Positions 26,590-34,909 of a stretch of 64,000 nucleotides of DNA are shown one piece after another. The stretch is from positions 1 through 64,000 of the forward strand of contig CADAJS010000004.1 of assembly GCA_902788315.1 (NCBI GenBank), written 5' to 3'. Source of the DNA: an uncultured Bacteroidales bacterium. GTDB lineage: Bacteria > Bacteroidota > Bacteroidia > Bacteroidales > Bacteroidaceae. The notes below the pieces were generated by a model that saw nothing but the letters and a program-made list of their open reading frames with translations, was not told where the DNA came from and ran no database searches. How positions within the stretch are numbered: the first letter of the stretch is position 1; every line of letters starts with the position of its first letter. The position numbers and the translations under genes were made by a program.

Positions 26590-28026
26590 ATGAAAGCGAC
26601 ACACACACTTCTCAGCCTCACCTGCGCCTGGCTGATGGCCTCCGCCACGATGGCACAGGAACAGACACTTGCCCCCACCGACCACGGGCGTGCCCTGGTG
26701 AATCCCGACATGGGATGGACGATGCACTTCTATTCGAACGTCCCCACCAACTATGGTTCGCAGCTCGAGCCGGAGGATGTGCTCGACGATTTCCCCGGCC
26801 TCTCGACCGTCTATCTGCGCCTGCCCTGGGCCTTCATCGAACCGGAGAAGGGGCAGTTCAACTGGGAATGGCTCGACACGCCCGCCCAGCGATGGATCAG
26901 CGTGGGCAAGAAGGTGGCCCTGCGCATCACCGCCACAGAGAACTGGACGCTCTCGGGCACGCCGGAGTGGGTGTTCCAGGCCGGTGCCCGCTACCATGAG
27001 GTGGACCATTACAAGGAGCCGGAGTATGACGACGGAATCTTCCTCTCTGCCGTGGAGCATTTCGTGAGCGAGATGGCACGGCGCTATGACGGTAACCCCA
27101 ACGTGGCGTTCATCGACATCGGACACTTTGGGATGTGGGGCGAGGGGCACACCGAGGTGACCACCCCGCGCCACCATATCTCGTGGGGCTTCGAGACACA
27201 GAAGCGCATCATCGACATCTATTGCAAGTACTTCAAGCATACGCAGCTCGTGATTTCCGACGACTTTGCCGGTCATGACCGCCCCGGCCTGCACTTCCCC
27301 ATCATCGACTATGCCCTGTCGCGAGGCGTCTCGCTGCGCGATGACAGCATTCTGGTGCAGCCCGCCCCGCGCTCCTGGTTCCACAGCGAGATGGCCAGCC
27401 TCTTCTGGCCCACGATGCCCGTGGTGCTCGAACACGAACACTATGGCGGCAGCGTCCAGCGCGGCGCCTGGGACAAGGAGCTGCTGCTCCGGGCCGTAGA
27501 GGAGTATCATGCCTCGTACCTCTCCATCCACTGGTGGCCGCGCATCGAGCTGGACGAGAACCGCGACATCATCGACCGTATCAACCGCCGCATGGGCTAT
27601 CGCATCCAGCTCTCCGAGGTGCGCTGGCCGCAGACGGTCAGGAAGGGCCAGCCCTTCCGTCTCTGTGCCAGCTGGCGCAACGCCGGTGTGGCTCCTTGCT
27701 ACCCCGGCGGCCATCCGTGCTTCACGCTGAAGAACGAGAAGGGCGGCATCGTCTCGGTGCTGGTGGACGCAGGACTGGACGTACGCAACCTGCCCGTGGC
27801 CGGACCGGAAGAGACCGCACCGGCCTGCGAGCGCGACACGTCGTTCATCGTGGCACGCCCCATGGAGAACTCCTTCGGCACCTTCACCCGCTCGTGCAAG
27901 CCCGGCCGCTATCAGATCTACTTCTCCGTAGGCACACTCGACGGCACGCCCACCCTGCAGCTACCCTACGAGGGCGACGACGGCCAGAAGCGTTATCTCA
28001 TGGGAGGCATCACGCTGACCGAATGA
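26590..28026 (+). CDS. Secreted DUF4832-family glycosidase-like protein
   Basis: A 478-aa exported protein with signal peptide MKATHTLLSLTCAWLMASATMAQ. The N-terminal two-thirds fits a TIM barrel of the DUF4832/beta-galactosidase-like type: VNPDMGWTMHFYSNVP, LPWAFIEPEKGQFNW, PNVAFIDIGHFGMWGEGH and VVLEHEHYGG. The Glu/His residues in these strand ends are where such enzymes place catalytic groups. The C-terminal third is beta-rich. The substrate is probably a plant or host glycan, inferred only from family and setting. No SusC/D pair is nearby. Confidence 0.8.
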   Translation: MKATHTLLSLTCAWLMASATMAQEQTLAPTDHGRALVNPDMGWTMHFYSNVPTNYGSQLEPEDVLDDFPGLSTVYLRLPWAFIEPEKGQFNWEWLDTPAQRWISVGKKVALRITATENWTLSGTPEWVFQAGARYHEVDHYKEPEYDDGIFLSAVEHFVSEMARRYDGNPNVAFIDIGHFGMWGEGHTEVTTPRHHISWGFETQKRIIDIYCKYFKHTQLVISDDFAGHDRPGLHFPIIDYALSRGVSLRDDSILVQPAPRSWFHSEMASLFWPTMPVVLEHEHYGGSVQRGAWDKELLLRAVEEYHASYLSIHWWPRIELDENRDIIDRINRRMGYRIQLSEVRWPQTVRKGQPFRLCASWRNAGVAPCYPGGHPCFTLKNEKGGIVSVLVDAGLDVRNLPVAGPEETAPACERDTSFIVARPMENSFGTFTRSCKPGRYQIYFSVGTLDGTPTLQLPYEGDDGQKRYLMGGITLTE

Positions 28027-28284
28027 ATGCATAATTCATAGTTTTGAACTGAAGTTCCTGAAGTGGCATCGATGTCCACTTTTCGGTATGTAAAGAATAA
28101 AATCGAGCCTCCTTTCGCACTTTTTTCCCATTTCCACCTTCAGTGTCGAGGATTTTGACTATTTTTGCACAAGGATTCCGCCTTGAATGCCTGTCCGAAG
28201 ACATATCGGCAATGAATAAGCATCCGCCATTCATTCAACACATGGAAATATAGAAGACATATTCAATAAACACAGTCAAATCGC
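28027..28284. other. Start of the second AT-rich island; promoter-like element
   Basis: AT-rich, without a gene. A TATTTTTG -7-like element lies at 28160-28167, pointing toward the DUF4160 remnant and toxin-antitoxin genes. Confidence 0.35.
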
Positions 28285-28590
28285 ATGGGTTCGATATTCA
28301 TCATACAGGGCATCCTGATATACATCTACGCCTTTGACCACCGCTCGACCCTGGTCGCTTGCCACCATAGGGACGCAAGAACCCGCCGCACATCCATGTG
28401 CGGAGCGGTACGGACAATTTCTCCATCACCATCCAGGACCGTGTCATTGAGGGAAAGGCCCGCTCCAAGTCAGTCAAGATTATCCGCTCGGCTTTGCCGC
28501 TTGCCTTAGCAAGAATGACTTCATTGACGAGCACGAGGCTGGTGCCGACATAGCTCCCGAAAGGCTTTACGAGATGGGGCATGCAGCATA
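28285..28590 (+). pseudogene. DUF4160 gene disrupted by a small repeat insertion
   Basis: The frame starting ATGGGTTCG encodes MGSIFIIQGILIYIYAFDH, the usual DUF4160 opening (small proteins often paired with toxin-antitoxin-like loci). The next expected motif, NPPHIHVRSG, follows in a different frame after about 38 extra bases containing CGCTCGACCCTGGTCGCTT. A near-identical 19-mer occurs at 29200-29218. Past the motif, ITIQDRVIEGKARSKSVKII continues, then the match ends. The simplest reading is inactivation by a small repeat insertion, with further decay at the 3' end. Confidence 0.55.
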
Positions 28591-28635
28591 GCCGTGTACA
28601 TATAACAGGAATTAAAACATTAAGCAAGGAAGAAA

Positions 28636-28839
28636 ATGACTCAACTGACAGTTTCCGTAGAAGACGTCTCGATGCTTGACCAGATACGTCAGGCCATCAG
28701 TATGCTGCGAGGGGTTGCCTCCGTTACGCTGAAGCGACAGGCAAAGACAGGTATGGATCGAGCCATTGATGACATCAAGAATGGCCGTGTCTATGAAGCC
28801 GATAGTGTGGAAGACCTTATCAAGCAGTGCAAGGCATGA
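28636..28839 (+). CDS. RelB/DinJ-type antitoxin
   Basis: A 67-aa protein just upstream of, and overlapping, a YafQ-type toxin gene. The length, N-terminal beta-strand (QLTVSVEDV) and C-terminal helix with KNGRVYEADSVEDLIKQC fit a RelB-like antitoxin that binds and neutralises the toxin and represses the operon. Its TGA overlaps the toxin ATG (ATGA), giving coupled translation in the usual antitoxin-first order. Confidence 0.8.
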   Translation: MTQLTVSVEDVSMLDQIRQAISMLRGVASVTLKRQAKTGMDRAIDDIKNGRVYEADSVEDLIKQCKA

Positions 28840-29126
28840 AATACAATCTTCGCTATACCGGCGAATTCAAGCGCTCGCTCAAACGTTGCCTCAAGCGAGG
28901 CTACGATGAGCAGTTGTTGACTGATGTGCTCAAAATTCTTGCCACTGAGGGTCGACTACCTGAGAAATATAATCCTCACATTCTTCACGGCCAATACGAA
29001 GGCTATTGGGAGTGTCACATCACCTCCAACTGGCTTCTTGTATGGGACCAAAACGACAGAGATTTGGTGTTGTTGATGACGAATACCGGCACTCATTCAG
29101 ACCTGTTCGGAAAGAATAGGAGGTAG
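28836..29126 (+). CDS. YafQ-family mRNA-interferase toxin, one catalytic position altered
   Basis: A 96-aa RelE/YafQ-fold toxin expected to cleave mRNA on the ribosome. Aligned by eye with E. coli YafQ, the His in HGQ (51), His in ECH (61), Trp66, His in GTH (87) and Phe91 are all present. The Asp that follows (Asp67 in E. coli, in PDW) is Asn65 here (SNW). That residue is one of those reported to matter for YafQ activity, so the toxin may be weakened or altered. It starts at the ATG overlapping the antitoxin stop. It lies in the same AT-rich island as cas12a. Confidence 0.85.
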   Translation: MKYNLRYTGEFKRSLKRCLKRGYDEQLLTDVLKILATEGRLPEKYNPHILHGQYEGYWECHITSNWLLVWDQNDRDLVLLMTNTGTHSDLFGKNRR

Positions 29127-29308
29127 CATATAATATAAGGTGTAACTCTAAAAACAGATAATCCGATGGACAGATAAAAGATAATAGGACATAAGACTGC
29201 GCTCGACCTTGGTCGCTTCGCTCGTCGAAGAACATCCACTTTTGATTCTTGTTGTTCGACATTTGGCGGTCTTACTGAAAGCCATAACAATGCATATATG
29301 ATTTTAAG

Positions 29309-29659
29309 ATGACGAGAAAGGAACTTGTTGACAAATTAGAGAGTGTTGAGAGAGAGGTAAAGGAGATTCGGGAGTACCTTTCTCAGAATGATGGTGAACA
29401 GGTGGCTCCTGGGGGATTTCCTTTACCTTTGGAATCTGACTTCATGGTTGGATATACGTTGGAAGATTTGTATAGGGAGTTCGGGAAAAAGAAATCTTTG
29501 GCGTACCGATTAAAGTCGGCTCTCAAAAAGCGGAACATCAAAACCTTGGAGGAATTTCTGTCACTCACGCCAGGCGAACTGTTGGATTTGGAAGGAGTCG
29601 GCTACGATACATTGCTTCGGACAAAAAAGGCGTTGAGCAAGTTGGGGGTTGACTGGTGA
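29309..29659 (+). CDS. Small RNA-polymerase-alpha-CTD-like protein next to cas12a
   Basis: A 116-aa protein with an N-terminal coiled-coil segment (about 1-35, KLESVEREVKEIREYL) and a C-terminal helix-hairpin-helix domain (about 62-116) with ALKKRNIKTLEEFLSLTPGE then LEGVGYDTLLRTKKAL. The second part matches the layout of the RNA polymerase alpha C-terminal domain, which binds DNA. It is not RpoA itself, as no N-terminal assembly domain exists. It could be a small DNA-binding regulator. It is 231 bases upstream of cas12a on the same strand; co-regulation is a guess. Confidence 0.65.
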   Translation: MTRKELVDKLESVEREVKEIREYLSQNDGEQVAPGGFPLPLESDFMVGYTLEDLYREFGKKKSLAYRLKSALKKRNIKTLEEFLSLTPGELLDLEGVGYDTLLRTKKALSKLGVDW

Positions 29660-29890
29660 GACGCTATAGAAATCCTAATTTTAACAGATTGAACTAATAA
29701 GGATTATAACCAGTTCTAAGAATTAGCTCAACGAATCACCAAACCATTGTCTGACATTGTGGAAATGGTCAGAACGTTAAGCTATAGTTGCATTAAGGAT
29801 GAACGACAACGCATAGATTCGTTAATGATTGCAGGCAACGGCGAGAAGTAAGATCTTAGAGTATTATAAAAACTTAACCGATAGTGAAGC
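29660..29890. other. cas12a upstream region
   Basis: AT-rich, with no promoter matching the consensus well; the nearest is TATAGTTG at about 29782. A frame 29724-29851 reads like coding sequence (TKPLSDIVEMVRTLSY) but is closed by stops on both sides, so it may be a gene remnant. Confidence 0.3.
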
Positions 29891-32800
29891 ATGGAACACC
29901 TGACCAATTTATTCCAAGTACATAAAACCGTAAAATTTGAACTACGAACAATAGGTAAAACTGAAGACCTAATTAATAAAAATGGCTTTCTTTTGTCTGA
30001 TGACAAGGAGAGGGCTATGGCCTATCAGGTTGTCAAATGTCTTATTGATGACTACTATCAAAAAGAAGTCATTGCCCCACTACTTGAAAAAGTAAAAGAC
30101 AATGAGGACTGGAATCACAACTTAGTCGCGTATGGCGATGCGTCTGACAGCAACACACGTCGAGCTATATCCCAAAAATTGGCTGCTATTATAATAAAAG
30201 CCAAGCCAAATGAACCATCAGCAAATTTATTGTACACACAGCTTCACAATTACTTGCAAAAGCTGAATACCGGAGATTTATGCCGTATTCTAAAAGATTT
30301 GCAATACGATGAGATTGCGATTAAGGATAGGACTTTAAAGGCGGCTTGGAATTATAAGCTTAAGGATTTTGTTCAAGATGCCATTGACAAATTCAATGGA
30401 TTTACATTATATTTTAGTGCTTTAGCGGTTAACATGAAGCAACTATTCTCAAGGAAAAAGAATGGACTTGCTCATAGAATAATCTACCAGAATCTATATA
30501 CTTTTGTCAGAAACAAGAGAGCTCTTGATGATTTAAGGGTCGTAATAGCTGAGTTTAGAGATGAAAAAGATATAGCGGTCACAGATTTTTCCAATTACCT
30601 TCTCCAAGATGGCATTGACAAGTATAACAAGTATATCGGTCAACTTATCCAAAGGCTGAAGGAATATGAAGATAGCCACCCAAATTCATCAAGGTGGCAT
30701 AGAAGATTCAAACAGCTCAACAAGCAAATTCTAAGTCCACGAATTGCTCCAGATTGGTTGCCTGCAGCATTTACGAATGACGAAATGATGGTTGTTGCCA
30801 TTGGCGCATTCATGAAAAGCGTGAATCCTCAGCTTTCTGCCTTGAAGTTAATTATAGATCAGATAGACACATATAATGGTCATATTTTCATCTATCGCAA
30901 GTCCTTGCGTTCTATCGCAGTACAGATGACAGGGGACTATAAGGGGTTGGACGATGTATTTGTTATACCCAAAGGCTATTCTAAGAGTGAAAGCTTATCA
31001 CTCCAATGGACAACACCAGAGGTTAAGCAAGAATTCTTTGGCTTTTTGAAGGACAATCTTTCCGCTAAACTCCTTTCCATACAGCAAGCATCTTGTGAAG
31101 CAGACGAATTTCTCAACCTGAAGAAGGCTGAGGGCAATGATTATCGAAGAAATAACAAGGCGTCTGTAAGTTTAAATAAACTGATGAATGCCTATAAACA
31201 GTTATATCAGCTATTACGCCCACTTACAGGAACAGGAGAAGAAGAAGAACGAGACGAAGAGTTCTATGGTAGTTTTATGCCCATCGTTGATGCACTACAA
31301 CCTATCAATGAATTGTTTGATAGTGTAAGGAATTGGCTCACAAAAAAAGCATATAGCAATGAGTCATATCCCACATATTTAGGGGTGGCAACTATTCTTA
31401 AGAATTGGAGCAGTAAGGCTGTTTATCTCAAGAAAGACAGAAAGTATTATTTTTGTTTAGCTAGCACAAAAGGCGAAGAGAAACGCGACATTCATGATAT
31501 ACTAAAAAAAATATGGATAAGCAATAATTGTCCAAAAGACGCAGTAATCTATTTAACAAGAACTCAATCTCCAGAAAGAATCACTGCAAATTTACCAAGA
31601 ATCTTTATTCGTTCTAAAGAAGCGGATAAAGTAAACTCCTTTGTAGAAAAGCATCCAGAATTGAAAACAGAATGGGAAAAACTCAAAGGAGGTGGTTATA
31701 AATCACCAGAATTGAAAAACGAGGCTATCAGTTATTTCCAGAAATGCCTCCAATTACATGATGATTATAAGTATTATAAATACCATTTTCGTCCAGCTAA
31801 AGAATACGACGACTATGATTCATTTGTTAATTCCTTAAAGAAAGAAGCTCTATCCTTTTTTGAGGAAAAACCTATTTGCTGGAATGAACTTCTCCAACTT
31901 GTTGACGATGGAAAGGTCTATCTGTTCCAACTCTATAATAAGGACTATGCAGATAATCGTCCCGGCAATTCTTCACCTAATCTACATACTCTGTATTGGG
32001 AAGCTGTTTTCAGTCAACAGAATCGTCTATCGTATGATTTTAAGTTGGAAGAGCCCAAACTATATTTCCGAGAAAAAGCAGATGTAGTACAAAGAACTGG
32101 CGACATTCATTCTGTCCCGCTACGCTACCAAAACCCTAAAATGCATTTGCACATTCCTATTTTGATGAATGCAAACGCGCAGAATACGGTAGATGTCAAT
32201 CAACTTGTTCTTGAACAGATTCAGGCAGGTACTTTTTCGCATATCATTGGAATAGACCGTGGAGAACGAAATCTGCTCTACTACTCAGTCTTGAATATGA
32301 ATGGAAGTATTGTAGAGCAGGAGAGCTTGAATGTAATCAATGACGTTGACTACCACAAGCTCTTAATGGAAAAAGAAGCAGACCTTGATGATGAACAACG
32401 GAATTGGAAGGCTCGTAGCGGAATCCGCAAATTAAAGGAAGGGTATTTAAGTCACGCCCTACACCAATTGACAAATCTGATACGCAAGTATAATGCAATT
32501 CTTGTCGTTGAAGATTTAGACAAAGCCTTCAAACATAGTCGCCAGAAGATTGATATGCAAATCTATCAGTTGTTCGAGAAGATGTTGATAGAGAAACTGG
32601 GTTTTTGGGTTGACAAGAAAGTAAGTGATGGCAATCACGCAGGCTCTACTTTCTGTGCTTTGCAATTGGCAACACCTGGGCTAAAACAAGAAGAAAAAGG
32701 AGTCAGACAAAACGGAATCTTATTCTTTGTTCCACCAGAATACACAAGTGCTATTGACCCTGTGACTGGTTTCTGCAACCTGTTCGACAGAGAACATGTA

Positions 32801-33424
32801 AAAGATGTTAGACGAATTTTCGCACACTTCAAACGTGTTTCTTATAATGTGGATAAAGATTGGTTTGAGTTTGAATGGGATTATCAGGATGTTTTGCAAT
32901 ACACAAGATTAAAGGAATGTGCTACTCCTCAACCGTGGGTGGTGTGCTCCATGGGTGAACGCATAGAGTGGACGGGCAGTGAGCGTTATAGAAATCAGAA
33001 ATGCGAGAGCGTTGACCTGACCACAGAGTTCAAGACTTTATTTGAGAAATATAATATACAATATGTGAATGGAGAGGACTTAAAAGACGCAATTGCTTCT
33101 ATAAACAAGAAGGAAGATATCAACGAACTAAAGCGTCTGTTCTTCCTGACTGTATCACTTCGCAACAAACCAAACAAGGATACTGATTATATACTTTCGC
33201 CAGTTTGCGATGCCAACGGAGTATTCTTTGATAGCAGACTTGTTAATTCAGAGGCATTGGCCAAGCTACCTGTTGATGGTGATGCTAACGGAGCCTATAA
33301 TATCGGTAGAAAAGGATTGCTTTCCATTAACAAACTAAAGAATGGTATTAATGAACCACTTTCACTTGAAGAGTGGGTTAAATCGGTGAGACTGGAGATA
33401 TGTCAAACAACAAACCAAACTTAG
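29891..33424 (+). CDS. cas12a: Cas12a (Cpf1), type V-A CRISPR effector, compact and divergent
   Basis: RNA-guided DNA endonuclease, 1177 aa versus about 1230-1310 for well-known relatives. The N-terminus LTNLFQVHKTVKFELRTIGKT is typical. RuvC I: GIDRGERNLLYYSV with Asp789. Bridge helix: IRKLKEGYLSHALH. RuvC II: ILVVEDLDKAFK with Glu874. Nuc domain: VSLRNK with Arg1091. RuvC III: GDANGAYNIGRKG with Asp1131. The catalytic set is therefore complete. Two differences stand out. The segment L724-N760, which normally holds the pre-crRNA-processing His and Lys (in THPA and KDKRF of the Francisella enzyme), is about 21 residues shorter and lacks these motifs. The PAM-contacting Lys in LPK is Arg570 (NLPRIF). 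An array follows; no cas1, cas2 or cas4 is in the window. Confidence 0.95.
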   Translation: MEHLTNLFQVHKTVKFELRTIGKTEDLINKNGFLLSDDKERAMAYQVVKCLIDDYYQKEVIAPLLEKVKDNEDWNHNLVAYGDASDSNTRRAISQKLAAIIIKAKPNEPSANLLYTQLHNYLQKLNTGDLCRILKDLQYDEIAIKDRTLKAAWNYKLKDFVQDAIDKFNGFTLYFSALAVNMKQLFSRKKNGLAHRIIYQNLYTFVRNKRALDDLRVVIAEFRDEKDIAVTDFSNYLLQDGIDKYNKYIGQLIQRLKEYEDSHPNSSRWHRRFKQLNKQILSPRIAPDWLPAAFTNDEMMVVAIGAFMKSVNPQLSALKLIIDQIDTYNGHIFIYRKSLRSIAVQMTGDYKGLDDVFVIPKGYSKSESLSLQWTTPEVKQEFFGFLKDNLSAKLLSIQQASCEADEFLNLKKAEGNDYRRNNKASVSLNKLMNAYKQLYQLLRPLTGTGEEEERDEEFYGSFMPIVDALQPINELFDSVRNWLTKKAYSNESYPTYLGVATILKNWSSKAVYLKKDRKYYFCLASTKGEEKRDIHDILKKIWISNNCPKDAVIYLTRTQSPERITANLPRIFIRSKEADKVNSFVEKHPELKTEWEKLKGGGYKSPELKNEAISYFQKCLQLHDDYKYYKYHFRPAKEYDDYDSFVNSLKKEALSFFEEKPICWNELLQLVDDGKVYLFQLYNKDYADNRPGNSSPNLHTLYWEAVFSQQNRLSYDFKLEEPKLYFREKADVVQRTGDIHSVPLRYQNPKMHLHIPILMNANAQNTVDVNQLVLEQIQAGTFSHIIGIDRGERNLLYYSVLNMNGSIVEQESLNVINDVDYHKLLMEKEADLDDEQRNWKARSGIRKLKEGYLSHALHQLTNLIRKYNAILVVEDLDKAFKHSRQKIDMQIYQLFEKMLIEKLGFWVDKKVSDGNHAGSTFCALQLATPGLKQEEKGVRQNGILFFVPPEYTSAIDPVTGFCNLFDREHVKDVRRIFAHFKRVSYNVDKDWFEFEWDYQDVLQYTRLKECATPQPWVVCSMGERIEWTGSERYRNQKCESVDLTTEFKTLFEKYNIQYVNGEDLKDAIASINKKEDINELKRLFFLTVSLRNKPNKDTDYILSPVCDANGVFFDSRLVNSEALAKLPVDGDANGAYNIGRKGLLSINKLKNGINEPLSLEEWVKSVRLEICQTTNQT

Positions 33425-33534
33425 CATTAGATAAGGAATGATTCTAGTAATTTGAATATCAACCACATGAATGAGTTAGCCTTATACGCCATATTTGCTA
33501 TTAGTTTTTTTTAACAATAGTTTTTTGTGCGTAA

Positions 33535-33568
33535 TTGTCAATATTTCAAATAGAAATGTGTACCTTTG
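33535..33568 (+). promoter_or_regulatory. CRISPR leader promoter
   Basis: TACCTTTG (33561-33568) matches TAnnTTTG exactly; a TTG at 33535-33537 lies 23 bases upstream, slightly long. Transcription would begin about 15-20 bases before the first repeat. The surrounding leader is AT-rich. Confidence 0.6.
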
Positions 33569-33591
33569 CACTCATCAACAAGTCGTATAGA

Positions 33592-33887
33592 GGCTATAAG
33601 GAATAATAATTTCTACTGTAATGTAGATAGGTCACATTGGTTTGTACACCCAGCCGGCTATAAGGAATAATAATTTCTACTGTAATGTAGATAAAAGACA
33701 AGCTGTTACCACCCCGACAGGCTATAAGGAATAATAATTTCTACTGTAATGTAGATTAGTCCCGAAATAAATAAAGTAAGGTTGGCTATAAGGAATAATA
33801 ATTTCTACTGTAATGTAGATCAACAGCTCATGGCCAATATCAATGCAGAAGGCTATAAGGAATAATAATTTCTACTGTAATATGAAT
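33592..33887 (+). CRISPR. Type V-A CRISPR array, five repeats, four spacers
   Basis: Repeats of 37 bases start at 33592, 33656, 33720, 33784 and 33851. They begin GGCTATAAGGAATAATAA and end TTTCTACTGTAATGTAGAT. The crRNA stem is TCTAC/GTAGA with a 6-base loop TGTAAT, one or two longer than usual for Cas12a. The first four repeats are identical. The fifth matches only to 33881, where the 3' arm of the stem is lost, so it is the distal end of the array. Spacers are 33629-33655, 33693-33719 and 33757-33783 (27 bases each) and 33821-33850 (30). Orientation follows the handle-then-spacer order of Cas12a guides and the leader promoter. I saw no match of any spacer to the rest of the window by eye. 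Confidence 0.97.
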
Positions 33888-34045
33888 AGACCACTAACGA
33901 TTATTGTTTTTGCCATACGATACAATTAAGGAAGTCTTGAGTCCACGGACGATAATTTAAAAAGATTACAAGCGGAATATAAAAATGTTTCCAGAAAGGT
34001 TTGATTACTAAGAGTTTGAGGACTTGCTATTCTGACCATGTAATT

Positions 34046-34909
34046 TTATTTGATTCTTCGAACGCTAACAAATTGTGTTACGTAAATACGTGAATAGCCA
34101 GTTTGAATCTCAAATGGCTCTAAATCATATAAGAATCTTTGGGATGAACGGGGAAGGTTAACACAAAGCCAATACTCATCAACATCCTTGTTCTGTTCCA
34201 TTTGCTTGTATTCTGCCAACTTGCTTTCTTTGTTTGAAATAGCATCTTTTAACGGCTCAAGTTCTATTGTTCTTGCAGGCATTGCATGTCCACCCCATCC
34301 TAATAAAACTTTTCCTTCTTGTGGCTCATCCCATAAAATATCACTGACGTATTTGTAATGTTTATTGGGTAACTCAGTTGTCATTTTATCAATTGTTTTG
34401 CAATAATGGCAATCTTCTATTCGATTTTCAATTTCTTCTATTACTTCATTTCCTATTATCTCTATATCTTTCTTTGTTAGGGATGTGTCTCTCAGTGTGT
34501 AATACAAGCCATCATAAAACCCAATAAATAATGAAATCCATTCTCCGCGTTCAGTCTTGCTTTTCTTATACCTTTTAATAATAGCATCCACTCCTTTATC
34601 TCCTATTTCATACTTATTTTGGTCTTTATTGTTCTTATGAATTAGGGCATCAGGCGGATAACACCGTGTCACTTCAAGTCCAATTCTTTTTTCTTCATAA
34701 GTAAAACGAAAGTCGGGCTTATCGCTAATACCGTCTGGCATAAGTTCAATACCAAGGCTATCAAGAATAGGCTTAATCTCAAAGTATTCGTCTCTATGTT
34801 TAGGGGATAGTTCCTGTAGGTCAAGATTAGTTTTGGAAGATGACTGACTATGCTCTAGCACACCATCTTCACTGATTTCCTGGTTGTTATTTTGTGTTGT
34901 AGAGACCAT
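34046..34909 (-). CDS. Putative PD-(D/E)XK-fold protein beside the CRISPR array
   Basis: A 287-aa protein convergent with the array. I do not recognise a named family. After an N-terminal low-complexity region of 30 residues, KPDFRFTYEEKRIGLEVTR gives an Asp, then a Glu about 14 residues on, in hydrophobic strands. A late segment with AISNKESKLAEYK and EYWLCVNL follows, an arrangement seen in restriction-endonuclease-like folds, although the usual Lys after Glu is Thr here. A central CHYC pair may bind metal. Nuclease activity is therefore only a hint. Its AT content matches the cas12a island. Promoter TATTTTTG lies at 34948-34955 (minus strand). Confidence 0.55.
   Translation of the reverse strand: MVSTTQNNNQEISEDGVLEHSQSSSKTNLDLQELSPKHRDEYFEIKPILDSLGIELMPDGISDKPDFRFTYEEKRIGLEVTRCYPPDALIHKNNKDQNKYEIGDKGVDAIIKRYKKSKTERGEWISLFIGFYDGLYYTLRDTSLTKKDIEIIGNEVIEEIENRIEDCHYCKTIDKMTTELPNKHYKYVSDILWDEPQEGKVLLGWGGHAMPARTIELEPLKDAISNKESKLAEYKQMEQNKDVDEYWLCVNLPRSSQRFLYDLEPFEIQTGYSRIYVTQFVSVRRIK

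Larger units (their letters stand above)
28342..29218 (+). repeat. Two copies of a 19-bp dispersed repeat
   Basis: CGCTCGACCCTGGTCGCTT (28342-28360) inside the DUF4160 remnant and CGCTCGACCTTGGTCGCTT (29200-29218) after the toxin gene, with one mismatch. Only the two ends of this span belong to the repeat. Confidence 0.6.

Noticed and set aside
29724-29851. Coding-like stretch (TKPLSDIVEMVRTLSY) just before cas12a.
   Set aside because: Closed by stops on both sides and too short to name; at best a gene remnant.
33540-33900. Possible tracrRNA or second array near cas12a.
   Set aside because: Type V-A needs no tracrRNA, and I saw no anti-repeat on either strand near the locus.
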